Of a DNA stretch of 64,000 bases, positions 1 to 8,054 are shown in pieces. The position numbers and the translations under genes are program-made. The notes under the pieces were generated by a model. It saw only the letters and a list, made by a program, of their open reading frames with translations. It made no database searches and was not told where the DNA came from. The DNA is from an uncultured Actinobaculum sp. (GTDB taxonomy: Bacteria > Actinomycetota > Actinomycetes > Actinomycetales > Actinomycetaceae): contig CALIHR010000044.1 in NCBI GenBank assembly GCA_938020505.1, forward strand, positions 1 through 64,000, given 5' to 3'. Numbering within the stretch: position 1 is the stretch's first letter; each line of letters starts with the position of its first letter.

Positions 1-45
1 CCGACCGGCTTCCCCCACCCGCCCGTTATGTTCGGCGGTCTTGTT

Positions 46-1536
46 TTACCTGTTTTCGGTGGTGTTGTTGGTGTTTTCTTCGCTGTGTCCTGCGGGTAGG
101 AAGGTGATGGTTTTGTCGTCTTCGTAGGGGGTGACCGAGTCGGTTGGCTCGCCGTTTCGGCGGCGTGCCTTCTTGTCTTTGTCGGGTCTGCCGGTCAGGC
201 TGTGCAGGGCCTTCGAGGTTGATCCGCTGCGAGTGGCCGCGCCCTCGCGCGAAGAGGAGCTCGCACCGCGGGAGGCCCCTGTGTTTTGGGATGTGCCGGT
301 GGCGGTGGGGGTGCGTCCGGTGAGGATCTGGGCCTTGGCGCTTTGTGCGGGGCGTCCGCCGGGCTGTCCGGCTGAGGCTTCTGGGGTTGCGGGTTTGCGC
401 GCGACGGTGGTCGTCCCTCCTTTCAGGATTCCCGACGAGCGCCCCGAGGCCGTCGAGGAGGTCGTTGGGGTGCGCGCGGCAGTTGTGGTTCCTTTCAGGA
501 TGCCGGACGAGCGGGCCGAGGTCGTTGTCGGGGTGCGGGCGGCTCCCGCGGCGCGGAAGACGGACGGACGGGAAACAGGCGTCTGCACGGGGCGGGCGGT
601 GCGGGCTGCTTGGTAGGCCCTGTAGCCGGCGACGGCGGCTCCTCCGCCGAGGGCCGCGGCTGAGGCGAGGGGGTTGAACACCGCAGGCGAGGCCGGCCCG
701 GCAGGAAAGCCTGCCGAGGGGCGGGGTGCCGTTGGCTGCGAAGGCGGAGCGTAGTGCGTGCCCTGCAACGACACGCCGCCTGCGTGACTGCTTCCGTTTG
801 CGGGGGTCTCGTGTCCGTCTGCGGGGTTGCTGCTGCCTGCCGGGCCGTGGCCTGTGGAGAGCTGGCGGTCTCCGTCGTCGGCGTAGCTTCCTGGTGCGTC
901 GAGGGAAGTGTCGACGGTCACGCCCCAGGCGGCCGCCGAGCGCGCCGGCCCGGCGGCCGGGGCCGCGGGTTCGTTGCCGGCCTTTCCGCTGTCTGAAGGC
1001 CGGTCCCCGCCGTCGGCGGAAGCGTGTGCGGCTGCCTGGCCGTCGGGCGGGAGGATGCCGATGGCTCCCCGGATACGTCCGTCGAGGTTGGACAGCGCCT
1101 TCTTCGCCAACGCATCGATCTTCGCGTGCGCAGCCTGACGCTGAACCTCAATCTCAGCCGCGGACACACCAATGCCCGGGACGCCCGGCGCGGACGAACC
1201 GCCACTAGCCTGCCCAGAATAGCCCATATTCGCAAAAGAGTTGTTGACGCGTTTGAGTTTGGCTTGGATTTCGATGCTTTCGTTTTTGGCGTCGATTCCG
1301 GCGGTGAGGGCTTCGGTGGAGGCTTTGACGATTTGTTTGAGTCTGTCGGAGGCTTGGAGGATGTGTTTGGTGTGCCTGTCGAGAAGGTTGCGCGCCCGCG
1401 CATAGGCCTGGACGTACTCCTTCATCTCCTCAGGACGCCTATAGGTGAACTTGCCGTCCACGGCCGCCAGACGCTCCAAATACTTGGCCCGCTCGTCCTC
1501 GTTGACCCCTTCGAGGGAGGAGACGGCCTGGCGCAA
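46..1536 (-). CDS. Low-complexity type VII secretion-like protein, main (C-terminal) part of a frameshifted gene
   Basis: I cannot name the family. The first ~110 residues are charged and helical (motifs YRRPEEMKEYVQAYARARNL and KHILQASDRLKQIV), like helical ESX-associated proteins. A long Ala/Gly/Ser/Pro/Thr-rich tail follows, with a short hydrophobic stretch (ASAAALGGGAAVAGY) and three copies of an RSSGILKG-like unit. It ends in a basic patch (KDKKARRRN) and a conserved-looking tail (VTPYEDDKTITFLPAGH). The only start in this frame near 1536 is a TTG with no ribosome site. The frame stays open upstream and reads LHTTLFASESELTTVSRGQRHF, which continues the upstream fragment at 1575-1811 in another frame. 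I infer one ~588-residue gene broken by a one-base shift near 1612-1617. The type VII secretion link is inference from architecture only. Confidence 0.6.
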   Translation of the reverse strand: MRQAVSSLEGVNEDERAKYLERLAAVDGKFTYRRPEEMKEYVQAYARARNLLDRHTKHILQASDRLKQIVKASTEALTAGIDAKNESIEIQAKLKRVNNSFANMGYSGQASGGSSAPGVPGIGVSAAEIEVQRQAAHAKIDALAKKALSNLDGRIRGAIGILPPDGQAAAHASADGGDRPSDSGKAGNEPAAPAAGPARSAAAWGVTVDTSLDAPGSYADDGDRQLSTGHGPAGSSNPADGHETPANGSSHAGGVSLQGTHYAPPSQPTAPRPSAGFPAGPASPAVFNPLASAAALGGGAAVAGYRAYQAARTARPVQTPVSRPSVFRAAGAARTPTTTSARSSGILKGTTTAARTPTTSSTASGRSSGILKGGTTTVARKPATPEASAGQPGGRPAQSAKAQILTGRTPTATGTSQNTGASRGASSSSREGAATRSGSTSKALHSLTGRPDKDKKARRRNGEPTDSVTPYEDDKTITFLPAGHSEENTNNTTENR

Positions 1537-1574
1537 TTGGCTGATGAAGTGTCTTTGTCCGCGTGAGACGGTTG

Positions 1575-1811
1575 TCAGTTCACTCTCGGAGGCGAACAGG
1601 GTGGTGTGCAGCGGGGTTGGAACTGGTCGAACTCGCCGATGCCGCAGCCGTCTCGCCCACCGCCCGGAGCGGGGTTTGGGGACAGTGCTCCTGTGGCTGC
1701 TTGGGCCCCGAGGGCGAAGTCGCTTTGGGCCTTGTCGAATCGCTGGCCCTCTTGTTCCAGACGGCCGATGCTCCGATCGAGTTTGTCCCGATCAAGATGT
1801 AATTGAGACAC
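1575..1811 (-). pseudogene. N-terminal fragment of the frameshifted gene 46-1811
   Basis: A GTG at 1811 follows a good ribosome site (GGAAGGAAGGGAGG, about 5 nt away). The reading frame is helical and amphipathic (SQLHLDRDKLDRSIGRLEQEG, then FDKAQSDFALGAQAA), contains GCGIGEFDQFQ, and then turns into unlikely sequence (PRCTPPCSPPRVN) before stopping. In the neighbouring frame the protein continues sensibly as PLHTTLFASESELTT, so the break lies in or beside a run of four C on the minus strand (1613-1616). One extra C would restore a single frame to 46. It may be a real inactivating mutation, a phase-variable site or a sequencing error. The helical N-terminus resembles the WXG100/LXG style of type VII substrates, without a clear WXG motif. 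Confidence 0.55.
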
Positions 1812-2532
1812 GGGTGCCTCCCTTCCTTCCAAGGATGTCGTCACTGATTGAACCGCTGTATTCACGCACCTGTATGGACACGGCGGACGGACCGCAGGCA
1901 ACTGCGGCAGCGACAGTCGAGCCGGGTATGCACACTCAACTAGTCATCGCCTCAGGGGATTACAGTGCCGTCAAGGACTAACGGTAGCAGCCCCAGCCGC
2001 CTGGCGCACCCCCTTTCCCACAATAAATTTTTGCTTGCCTTTGCCATGATTGCCTTCCAGACGCGTTACTGTGCGGGAAACCCGGCCTTGGCCGGCTGAA
2101 AATTCCCTTCGGCACAATCAACTAAACATGGCCGTTGCGACCACGCCGAACATCCCCAAAGCAAAGGAGGAAGCATTCAGTGGTAGTGGAAAGTGTGTAT
2201 CGTCGTAAAGTGTGACCTTCGCGCTTTTTAGATTTAATAAGATGTATTAAATAATTTTAAAGAGTCAATTAGCAAATAACTATAATTCTTTGTATCCAAT
2301 ACTAATCATTGCGCGAATCATGGCACCCGCAATGCGAGCCTGAGCGTTCTGCAAGCAGCGTCTGACAGATTCGCTCCGACTGACTTCCGGCCGAGGCTTC
2401 CGCAAGGTCAGCCACAGACCTCCGCGAGGTTGACCGCATGCCCCGGCGTCGCCCGCAAGCCTCCGCGCCGTCGCCCGATCCTAGTCTTTATGGCCGGGGT
2501 CTGCTGTCGGAGCGCCCGGATAGAATGGTGGC
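1812..2532. other. 721-nt gene-free region with an AT-rich core
   Basis: No convincing gene is present. From about 2215 to 2310 base composition drops sharply into AT-rich sequence (TTTAATAAGATGTATTAAATAA and similar), unlike the flanking high-GC DNA. Just before this core an excellent ribosome site (AAAGGAGG at 2163-2170) precedes a GTG at 2180. That frame stops after 11 codons, so it is either a truncated gene start or chance. The right edge (2521-2526) is the -10 hexamer of dnaG. Confidence 0.6.
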
Positions 2533-4560
2533 ATGGCAGGGTTGATCAGGCGAGAGGACATCGACGAGGTTCGTTCGTGTACGCGGATTGAGGACGTCGT
2601 TTCGCAGTACGTCCAGCTGCGCCCCGACGGCGTCGACTCGCAAAAGGGCCTGTGCCCCTTCCACGATGAGAAAACGCCCTCGTTCCACATCCGCCCCCAC
2701 ATTGGCAGGTGGCATTGCTTCGGATGCGGCGAGGGAGGCGACGTCATCTCCTTCGTCGAACGAATCGAGCACGTGTCTTTCGTCGAAGCGGTGGAGATCC
2801 TCGCTCGAAAGGCCGGGGTGGAGCTTCGCTACGAGAACGACGGGCGGCGCGAACGCGGCGAGTCCGGGGCCACGCGCCAGCGCCTCATCGACGCCCACCG
2901 GGTCGCGGTCGATTTCTACGTCGCCCAGCTGGACTCCCCCCAGGGCGAGGCGGGGCGGAAGATGCTCGATGAGCGCGGCTTCGACGCCGCAGCGATCGAG
3001 CGCTTCAAGGTCGGATACTCGCCGAGCTCGTGGGACGGCCTGCTCAAAGAGCTGCGCCGCCGCGGATTCACCGAGCGGGAGATCGCCGCCTCCGGTCTGG
3101 CGAGCCAGGGAAACCGCGGCCAGTATGACCGCTTTCGCGGGCGCCTCATGTGGCCGATCATGTCGATCACCGGCGATCCGATCGGCTTCGGCGCGCGCAG
3201 GCTCTCCGACGAAGACAACGGCCCGAAGTATCTCAACACGCCGGAAACCGCGATCTACAAGAAATCCCAGGTGCTCTACGGGCTCGACATGGCCAAGCGC
3301 GCCATCTCGCAGCAGCGGAGAATCGTGGTGGTCGAGGGGTACACGGACGTCATGGCGGCCCAGCTCGCCGGAGTCGAGACGGCCGTCGCCACGTGCGGCA
3401 CCGCCTTCGGCTCCGAGCACGTCAAGGTGGTCCGCAGGCTCATCGGCGACGGCGCAGATCCGGCCGCGGGGGTGATCCTGGGGTCCGGGGCGGCCTACGG
3501 CGGCGAGGTCATTTTCACCTTCGACGGCGACGCCGCCGGCCAAAAGGCCGCGCTCAGAGCATTCCAAGAGGACCAATCCTTCGCCGCGCAGACCTTCGTC
3601 TGCATCGCCCCCGATGGAATGGATCCCTGCGAGGTGCGGATGAAATACGGCGACGAGGCGGTGCGCGAGATCGTGGCGGGCCGCCGCCCGCTGTTCGAGT
3701 TTGCGATTCGCTCGGTGCTGACCGGCCTGCCGTTGAACAGCGCCGAAGGGCGAACCGCCGGGCTCCGCGCCGCCGCGCCGATGGTCGCTTCGATCCGCGA
3801 CAGGGTGCTTCGCGGCGAGTACACGAGGCAGCTGGCCGGATGGCTCGGCATGGACGAGGGCACCGTCCGCCACGCCGTGCTTTCTGCCGCCCGGACGCCC
3901 GCTTCCGGACGGACGTCTGCTTCCGGACGGCGGCCGGAAGGCCGACAGAGGATGCAGGACGGTTGGCAGAAGCGGCCGGACGCCAGCGCTCAGGGCGAGC
4001 CGGAGAGCCCGGCGCCCGTTCTCACGCCGCGGGCGATGGTGCGAGACCCCGTCGAGAGAGTCGAGAGGGAGGCCCTCGGGATATACCTTCAGCTGCCAAG
4101 CCTTGCGGGCCCGGCGCAGATGGACGAACTTCCCTCCCAGACCTTCACCGTGCCCGTTCACCGCCGCGTGCACGAGGCGATCCGGGCCGCCGGGGGAGCG
4201 GCCTCCTTCGGCAAGCGCGTGGCCGAGCTTTCGGCGAGCGGCCTCCCTCCGGAGAAGGCGGAGGAGGCCGCCGCCGGGTGGTATGTCGAAAGGGTCATCG
4301 AGAACGCCGACGACGTCGTCGGCCGAGCCGTGGCCCAGCTCGCCGTCGAAACGCTTCCCGAGAGCCGGCCCGACCGAATCGAACGGTACGTGTGGGGGAT
4401 AGCCGTGTCCCTCATCAGGCAGGGGATCACGCGCCAGATCGGCGATCTGCGCTCGCGCCTGCAGCGCACGCCTCCCGACGATCCGCAGTATTCCGCGCTG
4501 TTCTCGCGGCTCATCGAGCTGGAGGAACAGCGCCGGGCATGCGACGCCCAAATCGAGTGA
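2533..4560 (+). CDS. dnaG: DNA primase DnaG
   Basis: Makes the RNA primers for chromosome replication and is recruited to the fork by the replicative helicase. The CHC2 zinc-binding domain is intact (Cys41, His44, Cys62, Cys65). The catalytic core with the Toprim motifs follows (VVEGYTDVMAAQLAG near residue 260, FTFDGDAAGQKA near 330), then a variable linker (about 455-500) and a C-terminal helicase-binding-type domain. The length of 675 residues is at the upper end for the family; an Ala/Gly insertion inside the Toprim region (around GDGADPAAGVILGSGAA) adds some of it. The start is fixed by a leaderless arrangement: TAGAAT at 2521-2526, six bases, then ATG, with no ribosome site. A CAT-anticodon tRNA follows on the same strand. 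Confidence 0.97.
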   Translation: MAGLIRREDIDEVRSCTRIEDVVSQYVQLRPDGVDSQKGLCPFHDEKTPSFHIRPHIGRWHCFGCGEGGDVISFVERIEHVSFVEAVEILARKAGVELRYENDGRRERGESGATRQRLIDAHRVAVDFYVAQLDSPQGEAGRKMLDERGFDAAAIERFKVGYSPSSWDGLLKELRRRGFTEREIAASGLASQGNRGQYDRFRGRLMWPIMSITGDPIGFGARRLSDEDNGPKYLNTPETAIYKKSQVLYGLDMAKRAISQQRRIVVVEGYTDVMAAQLAGVETAVATCGTAFGSEHVKVVRRLIGDGADPAAGVILGSGAAYGGEVIFTFDGDAAGQKAALRAFQEDQSFAAQTFVCIAPDGMDPCEVRMKYGDEAVREIVAGRRPLFEFAIRSVLTGLPLNSAEGRTAGLRAAAPMVASIRDRVLRGEYTRQLAGWLGMDEGTVRHAVLSAARTPASGRTSASGRRPEGRQRMQDGWQKRPDASAQGEPESPAPVLTPRAMVRDPVERVEREALGIYLQLPSLAGPAQMDELPSQTFTVPVHRRVHEAIRAAGGAASFGKRVAELSASGLPPEKAEEAAAGWYVERVIENADDVVGRAVAQLAVETLPESRPDRIERYVWGIAVSLIRQGITRQIGDLRSRLQRTPPDDPQYSALFSRLIELEEQRRACDAQIE

Positions 4561-4632
4561 TCTACGCTGCTGCGAATCGTGATGACGTCGTCGAAGAAAT
4601 CCGGCTAAGATATGAGGGCCGGTTTCCGGCGC

Positions 4633-4706
4633 GCCCCTGTAGCTCAGTTGGTTAGAGCAGTGGACTCATAATCCATCGGTCGCGGGTTCAAGTCCTGCCG
4701 GGGGCA
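4633..4706 (+). tRNA. tRNA with CAT anticodon, probably tRNA-Ile2 (lysidine-modified)
   Basis: The full cloverleaf can be drawn: acceptor GCCCCTG/CGGGGGC, D-arm GCTC/GAGC, anticodon stem GTGGA/TCCAT with loop CTCATAA, TPsiC arm with GGTTCAAGTCC, discriminator A at 4706. CCA is not encoded. The CAT anticodon can be elongator Met or Ile2. C4-G69 and C5-G68, which the lysidine synthetase TilS favours, plus overall likeness to bacterial Ile2, make Ile2 the better guess. Confidence 0.9.
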
Positions 4707-4826
4707 CATCAGAGCCAGAGGCGCGCCAGAAAGGCGAAGCCGCGAAATCGCCTGGAATCGGAGCCTCTGGAACGGAGGAATTTGCGCCGCTCCAACGGAG
4801 GGACTTGCGCCCCCGGGGCGGGCGCG

Positions 4827-5120
4827 TCAGTCGCCGAAGAGCCTCGCCAAAGAATCGTCGGCCACGCGCGAAGGGCGGAATTCGACGATTGTGTGCTTGG
4901 CCAAGCCGCGAAGGGCAAATGGGTCTTTCGCCACGGCCGCCTCGATTTCTTCACGAGGGCGGTTCGCCGCGAGAATCACTCCGCCCGTGCGCGGCTCGCG
5001 ACGGCCTGACGCGAGGAAACGACCCGCGGCATAGTTTTCATTGAGCCAGATTTTATGGGCGTCAAGGGCTGAGTCGATGTCTTCCAATTCGGACGTATAG
5101 TCGATGAGGATCACATACAT
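4827..5120 (-). CDS. YciI-like (YCII superfamily) protein
   Basis: A 97-residue protein of the YCII/dimeric alpha-beta barrel superfamily, small cytosolic proteins of mostly unknown function. Family features are the opening MYVILIDYTS strand, the conserved HKIWLNENYAAGRFLASGRREPRTGG segment with its central His, and the DPFALRGLAKHTIVEFRP end. The start is ATG at 5120, set by a leaderless -10: read on the minus strand, TAAAAT lies six bases before the ATG. It sits alone between a tRNA and a divergent VOC gene. Confidence 0.85.
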   Translation of the reverse strand: MYVILIDYTSELEDIDSALDAHKIWLNENYAAGRFLASGRREPRTGGVILAANRPREEIEAAVAKDPFALRGLAKHTIVEFRPSRVADDSLARLFGD

Positions 5121-5226
5121 GCCGAAATTTTAGGGCATTCCGGTCTTTGCACGCGACGGCCCTCTCGACCCCGCTTGGGGAGAGCAGACCATCGCGAGAG
5201 GGATGCGCGGCCTTTAGGATGGCAGC

Positions 5227-5583
5227 ATGAAGATGAACAACATAGTCGCATGTGTGCCCGTGTCCAATATTGAGGAAGCAGTCGCTTGGTATCAGGCCGC
5301 CTTCGAGCTCGGCGCTCCGCATTCGATGCCCATGGAAGGGATCGTCGAGTTCAACCTCGGCCGCTTTTGGCTCCAGCTCTTCGAATCGCCCGAAACGGCC
5401 GGCGCCGAGGGCATCACCCTCGTTCTGGGAGTCGACGACGCCCGGGCTGAGCAGCAACGCCTCGCGGACCTTGGATTCTCGGTCACCGAGGTCGAGACGA
5501 TCGACGAAGTCGTCGACGTCTTCAATCTCATCGATCCGGACGGCAACGCCTACTCGATCGTGCTTGAGGCTGCGGCTGACTGA
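5227..5583 (+). CDS. VOC (glyoxalase/bleomycin resistance/dioxygenase) superfamily protein
   Basis: A 118-residue single-module VOC protein. The pattern is typical: an opening MNNIVACVPVSNIEEAVAWYQAAF, a central FNLGRFWLQLFESPE strand and a closing LIDPDGNAYSIV. The substrate cannot be predicted. Classical glyoxalase I metal ligands (His/Glu pairs) are not evident, so a lyase role is not supported. TAGGAT at 5215-5220 ends exactly six bases before the ATG and there is no ribosome site, so the mRNA is probably leaderless. Confidence 0.85.
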   Translation: MKMNNIVACVPVSNIEEAVAWYQAAFELGAPHSMPMEGIVEFNLGRFWLQLFESPETAGAEGITLVLGVDDARAEQQRLADLGFSVTEVETIDEVVDVFNLIDPDGNAYSIVLEAAAD

Positions 5584-5590
5584 GAGCGGC

Positions 5591-5619
5591 GGGGCAGGCT
5601 GAGATTCTCAGCCTGCCCC
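5591..5619. terminator. Bidirectional hairpin between convergent VOC and BCCT genes
   Basis: Two perfect 14-nt arms (GGGGCAGGCTGAGA and TCTCAGCCTGCCCC) separated by one base, located just after the VOC stop and before the 3' end of the opposing transporter gene. There is no strong T tract. Confidence 0.7.
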
Positions 5620-5734
5620 GGACCTCTCGACGGGAATTTGCATTCAAGCGGCCTTGGGGCCAATTTGCGCCCGGAACCCGCGACCGCAGTTTGCGACCGG
5701 AGCCCGCGACTGCGCGAGCCTTTGGCTCGCCGAC

Positions 5735-7822
5735 TCAGTCGCTTTCGCCGCTCGTCTGTTCCTCGGTCCGGCCGTTGCCGGAGGCTTCCTCCGGATTCAC
5801 GCCGGCTCCCGCCGAGGGATCCTCGTACGTGGGAGCGTCGGGGTCGGTGGCGTTGATGGCGTCGTACGCCGTCGGCAGCTCCTCTTCGGCGGCGATGGGA
5901 ATCTCCTCGGTTCCCGTCTGCGCGGCCAGCACTTCGCTGACCTTCGACTCGTACTCGCGCTTGCGAGCTTGGCGCGAGAGCCTGGTGAAGAACCCGTGCA
6001 GGTCGACCGTCGTCTCGATAGGCCGAGGCTTCGCCCTCTTGCTGTGGGTCGTCAGCTCGTCGAATATCTCCGCCCGAAGCGTGCCCGAAACGTCGGTGAC
6101 GATTGCGCGGGCAAACTCTTCTCCGCGGAGTCTGCGGCGTATAGCGTGCTCCGCGGACAGTTGCTTCCACAGAGCCCAACACATGAGAACCATGACCACG
6201 GAGAACGGCAGGGCGGTGAGGATGGACAGTGTCTGCAGCGCCTTCATCCCCTCCTCGGAATCGCCGAATCCCAGCATCACGGCCGCAATTGCGCCGGAGA
6301 GCGTCGCGAAGGTCAGGCGCGTGGCCAGAGGCGGGTTGGGGTTGCCGCCGGTCGAAAGCATCGACATGACGTAGGAGCCCGAGTCGGAGGAGCTGACGAA
6401 GAATATGATCACCACGATCATCGCGAGAATCGAGAGCCACCCGCCGATCGGCATGCCTTCGAAGACGCGGAACAGCGCGGTGTTGACGTCGATTGTGCCG
6501 TCGGGGCCTATCAGATTCTTGTCCCCGAATATCTCCTGATACAGGCCGTTGCCTCCGAGTATCGCGAACCAGACGAACGTGACCAACGTCGGCACGAGCA
6601 TGACGCCGAGGACGAACTCGCGGACCGTGCGCCCCTTTGAGATGCGCGCGATGAAAATTCCGACGAAGGGAGACCAGCTGATCCACCAACCCCAGTAGTA
6701 CACCGTCCACTGGGAGAGCCACTCGGCGCCCTTGGAGCCCGCATACGGATGCGTTTCAAAGGACATCGAGATGAAATTCTGGAAGTAGTCGCCCGAATCT
6801 GTGACGAAGCCGTTGAAAAGGAAAACGGTGGGGCCCAAAATCGCGACGAGGACGACGAGCAGGGCGGCCAGAACCAGGTTGAGGTTCGAGATGAACTTGA
6901 TGCCCGCGTCCAGCCCGCTGGCGACCGAGAGGGCCGCCATGCCCGATATGACGACCACCAAAAGGATGAGCATCCCGTTGTCGATGTGCCATCCGGCGAG
7001 GAATTTGAAACCGGCCGCGACCTGTTTGACTCCGAAGCCGAGCGAGGTGGCGATTCCCACGAGCGTTCCCATGATCGCTATGACGTCGATGACGTCGCCG
7101 AGCTTTCCGTTGACGCGGTCGCCGAAGATCGGGCGCAGCGTCGAACGGACCGAGACCGGAAGGCCTCGGCGGTGGACGGCGTAGGCGATCGCCAGGCCGA
7201 CGATCACGTAAATTCCCCAGGCGTGCAAGCCCCAGTGCAAGAAGGACTTGGACATGGCCTCCGAGGCTCGGTCCGTGGTGCTCGTCGCGTCCGAGCTGGG
7301 GGAGGGTTTGCCGAAATGTGAAAGCGGCTCGGCGGCGCCCCAGAACACAAGGCCGATGCCCATGCCCGCGGCGAAGAGCATCGCAAACCACGACGTGCGT
7401 GAATACTCGGGCTCGGCGTCGTCGGGCCCCAAAATCGTGTCGCCCTTTCGCGAGAAGGCGAGGGCGAAGCCGACGACGACGAACAGGGCGACCGCCAAGA
7501 TGTAATACCAGCCGACGTTCCTCACGACGACTTCCGAGATGCGGGCAATGACCTTGTTGACGCCCGTCGGCCAGACGGCGGCGAGGACGACGAAGACCAG
7601 GGTCATGCCGACCGAAGGCCAGAAAACCTGGTGGCGCAGAGCCATAGAAACGCGGTTTCGCGAGGAGAACGTTTCGAGTGCCTCCCTGTCCCCAGCCCGG
7701 TGGGGCTCTTCGGCGTCGGGGGACTTGATGCCGATCGATGCGTCGGCGGCTTCGCCGTCCGTTGCGACGCCGCCTGCATTCCCTTCATTTGCGCGATGTG
7801 GGGGTATGTTATGCATGGACAC
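5735..7822 (-). CDS. BCCT family transporter (betaine/carnitine/choline type)
   Basis: A secondary transporter that imports quaternary-ammonium compounds such as glycine betaine, usually with Na+ or H+. The order is an acidic cytosolic N-terminus (~55 residues), about twelve hydrophobic helices and a ~110-residue charged C-terminal tail of the kind that senses osmotic stress in BetP. Signature stretches are MGIGLVFWGAAEPLSHF (the substrate-site glycine-rich helix), WTVYYWGWWISWSPFVG with its tryptophan box, and FIARISKGRTVREF. At 695 residues it is a long BCCT member. GTG at 7822 is chosen because GGAAGG lies seven bases upstream; ATG at 7816 is the alternative. The substrate is not determined. 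Confidence 0.93.
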   Translation of the reverse strand: MSMHNIPPHRANEGNAGGVATDGEAADASIGIKSPDAEEPHRAGDREALETFSSRNRVSMALRHQVFWPSVGMTLVFVVLAAVWPTGVNKVIARISEVVVRNVGWYYILAVALFVVVGFALAFSRKGDTILGPDDAEPEYSRTSWFAMLFAAGMGIGLVFWGAAEPLSHFGKPSPSSDATSTTDRASEAMSKSFLHWGLHAWGIYVIVGLAIAYAVHRRGLPVSVRSTLRPIFGDRVNGKLGDVIDVIAIMGTLVGIATSLGFGVKQVAAGFKFLAGWHIDNGMLILLVVVISGMAALSVASGLDAGIKFISNLNLVLAALLVVLVAILGPTVFLFNGFVTDSGDYFQNFISMSFETHPYAGSKGAEWLSQWTVYYWGWWISWSPFVGIFIARISKGRTVREFVLGVMLVPTLVTFVWFAILGGNGLYQEIFGDKNLIGPDGTIDVNTALFRVFEGMPIGGWLSILAMIVVIIFFVSSSDSGSYVMSMLSTGGNPNPPLATRLTFATLSGAIAAVMLGFGDSEEGMKALQTLSILTALPFSVVMVLMCWALWKQLSAEHAIRRRLRGEEFARAIVTDVSGTLRAEIFDELTTHSKRAKPRPIETTVDLHGFFTRLSRQARKREYESKVSEVLAAQTGTEEIPIAAEEELPTAYDAINATDPDAPTYEDPSAGAGVNPEEASGNGRTEEQTSGESD

Positions 7823-8054
7823 AAGGAAACCTTCCTTTCGACCCGGATTTCTTTACCTTCCCATACTCGGTGGACAGCCCGCAATTTCAAGTTTTCGTTT
7901 CCGTGGAAAAGCCGGTGCGATATGACTCCGATTGCCGGGCAAAGATGTCTCTTATTTCGTTTACGGACATTTTGATTGCTTAAAAGAGCGGGAGAAAGCT
8001 CACGGACGGCCTGCGCTGGCTTCCCTTCGGCCGCTCGCAGGATACCATCGAACT

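Noticed and set aside
2180..2215. 11-codon frame behind a good ribosome site
   Set aside because: Too short to call a gene without conservation data; kept only as an observation.
2488..4551. 687-codon frame opposite dnaG
   Set aside because: High-GC antisense shadow of dnaG; no family motifs.
7932..8054. N-terminal extension of MurJ starting at TTG 7932
   Set aside because: No ribosome site, and the TACCAT-N6-ATG arrangement at 8055 explains the start better.
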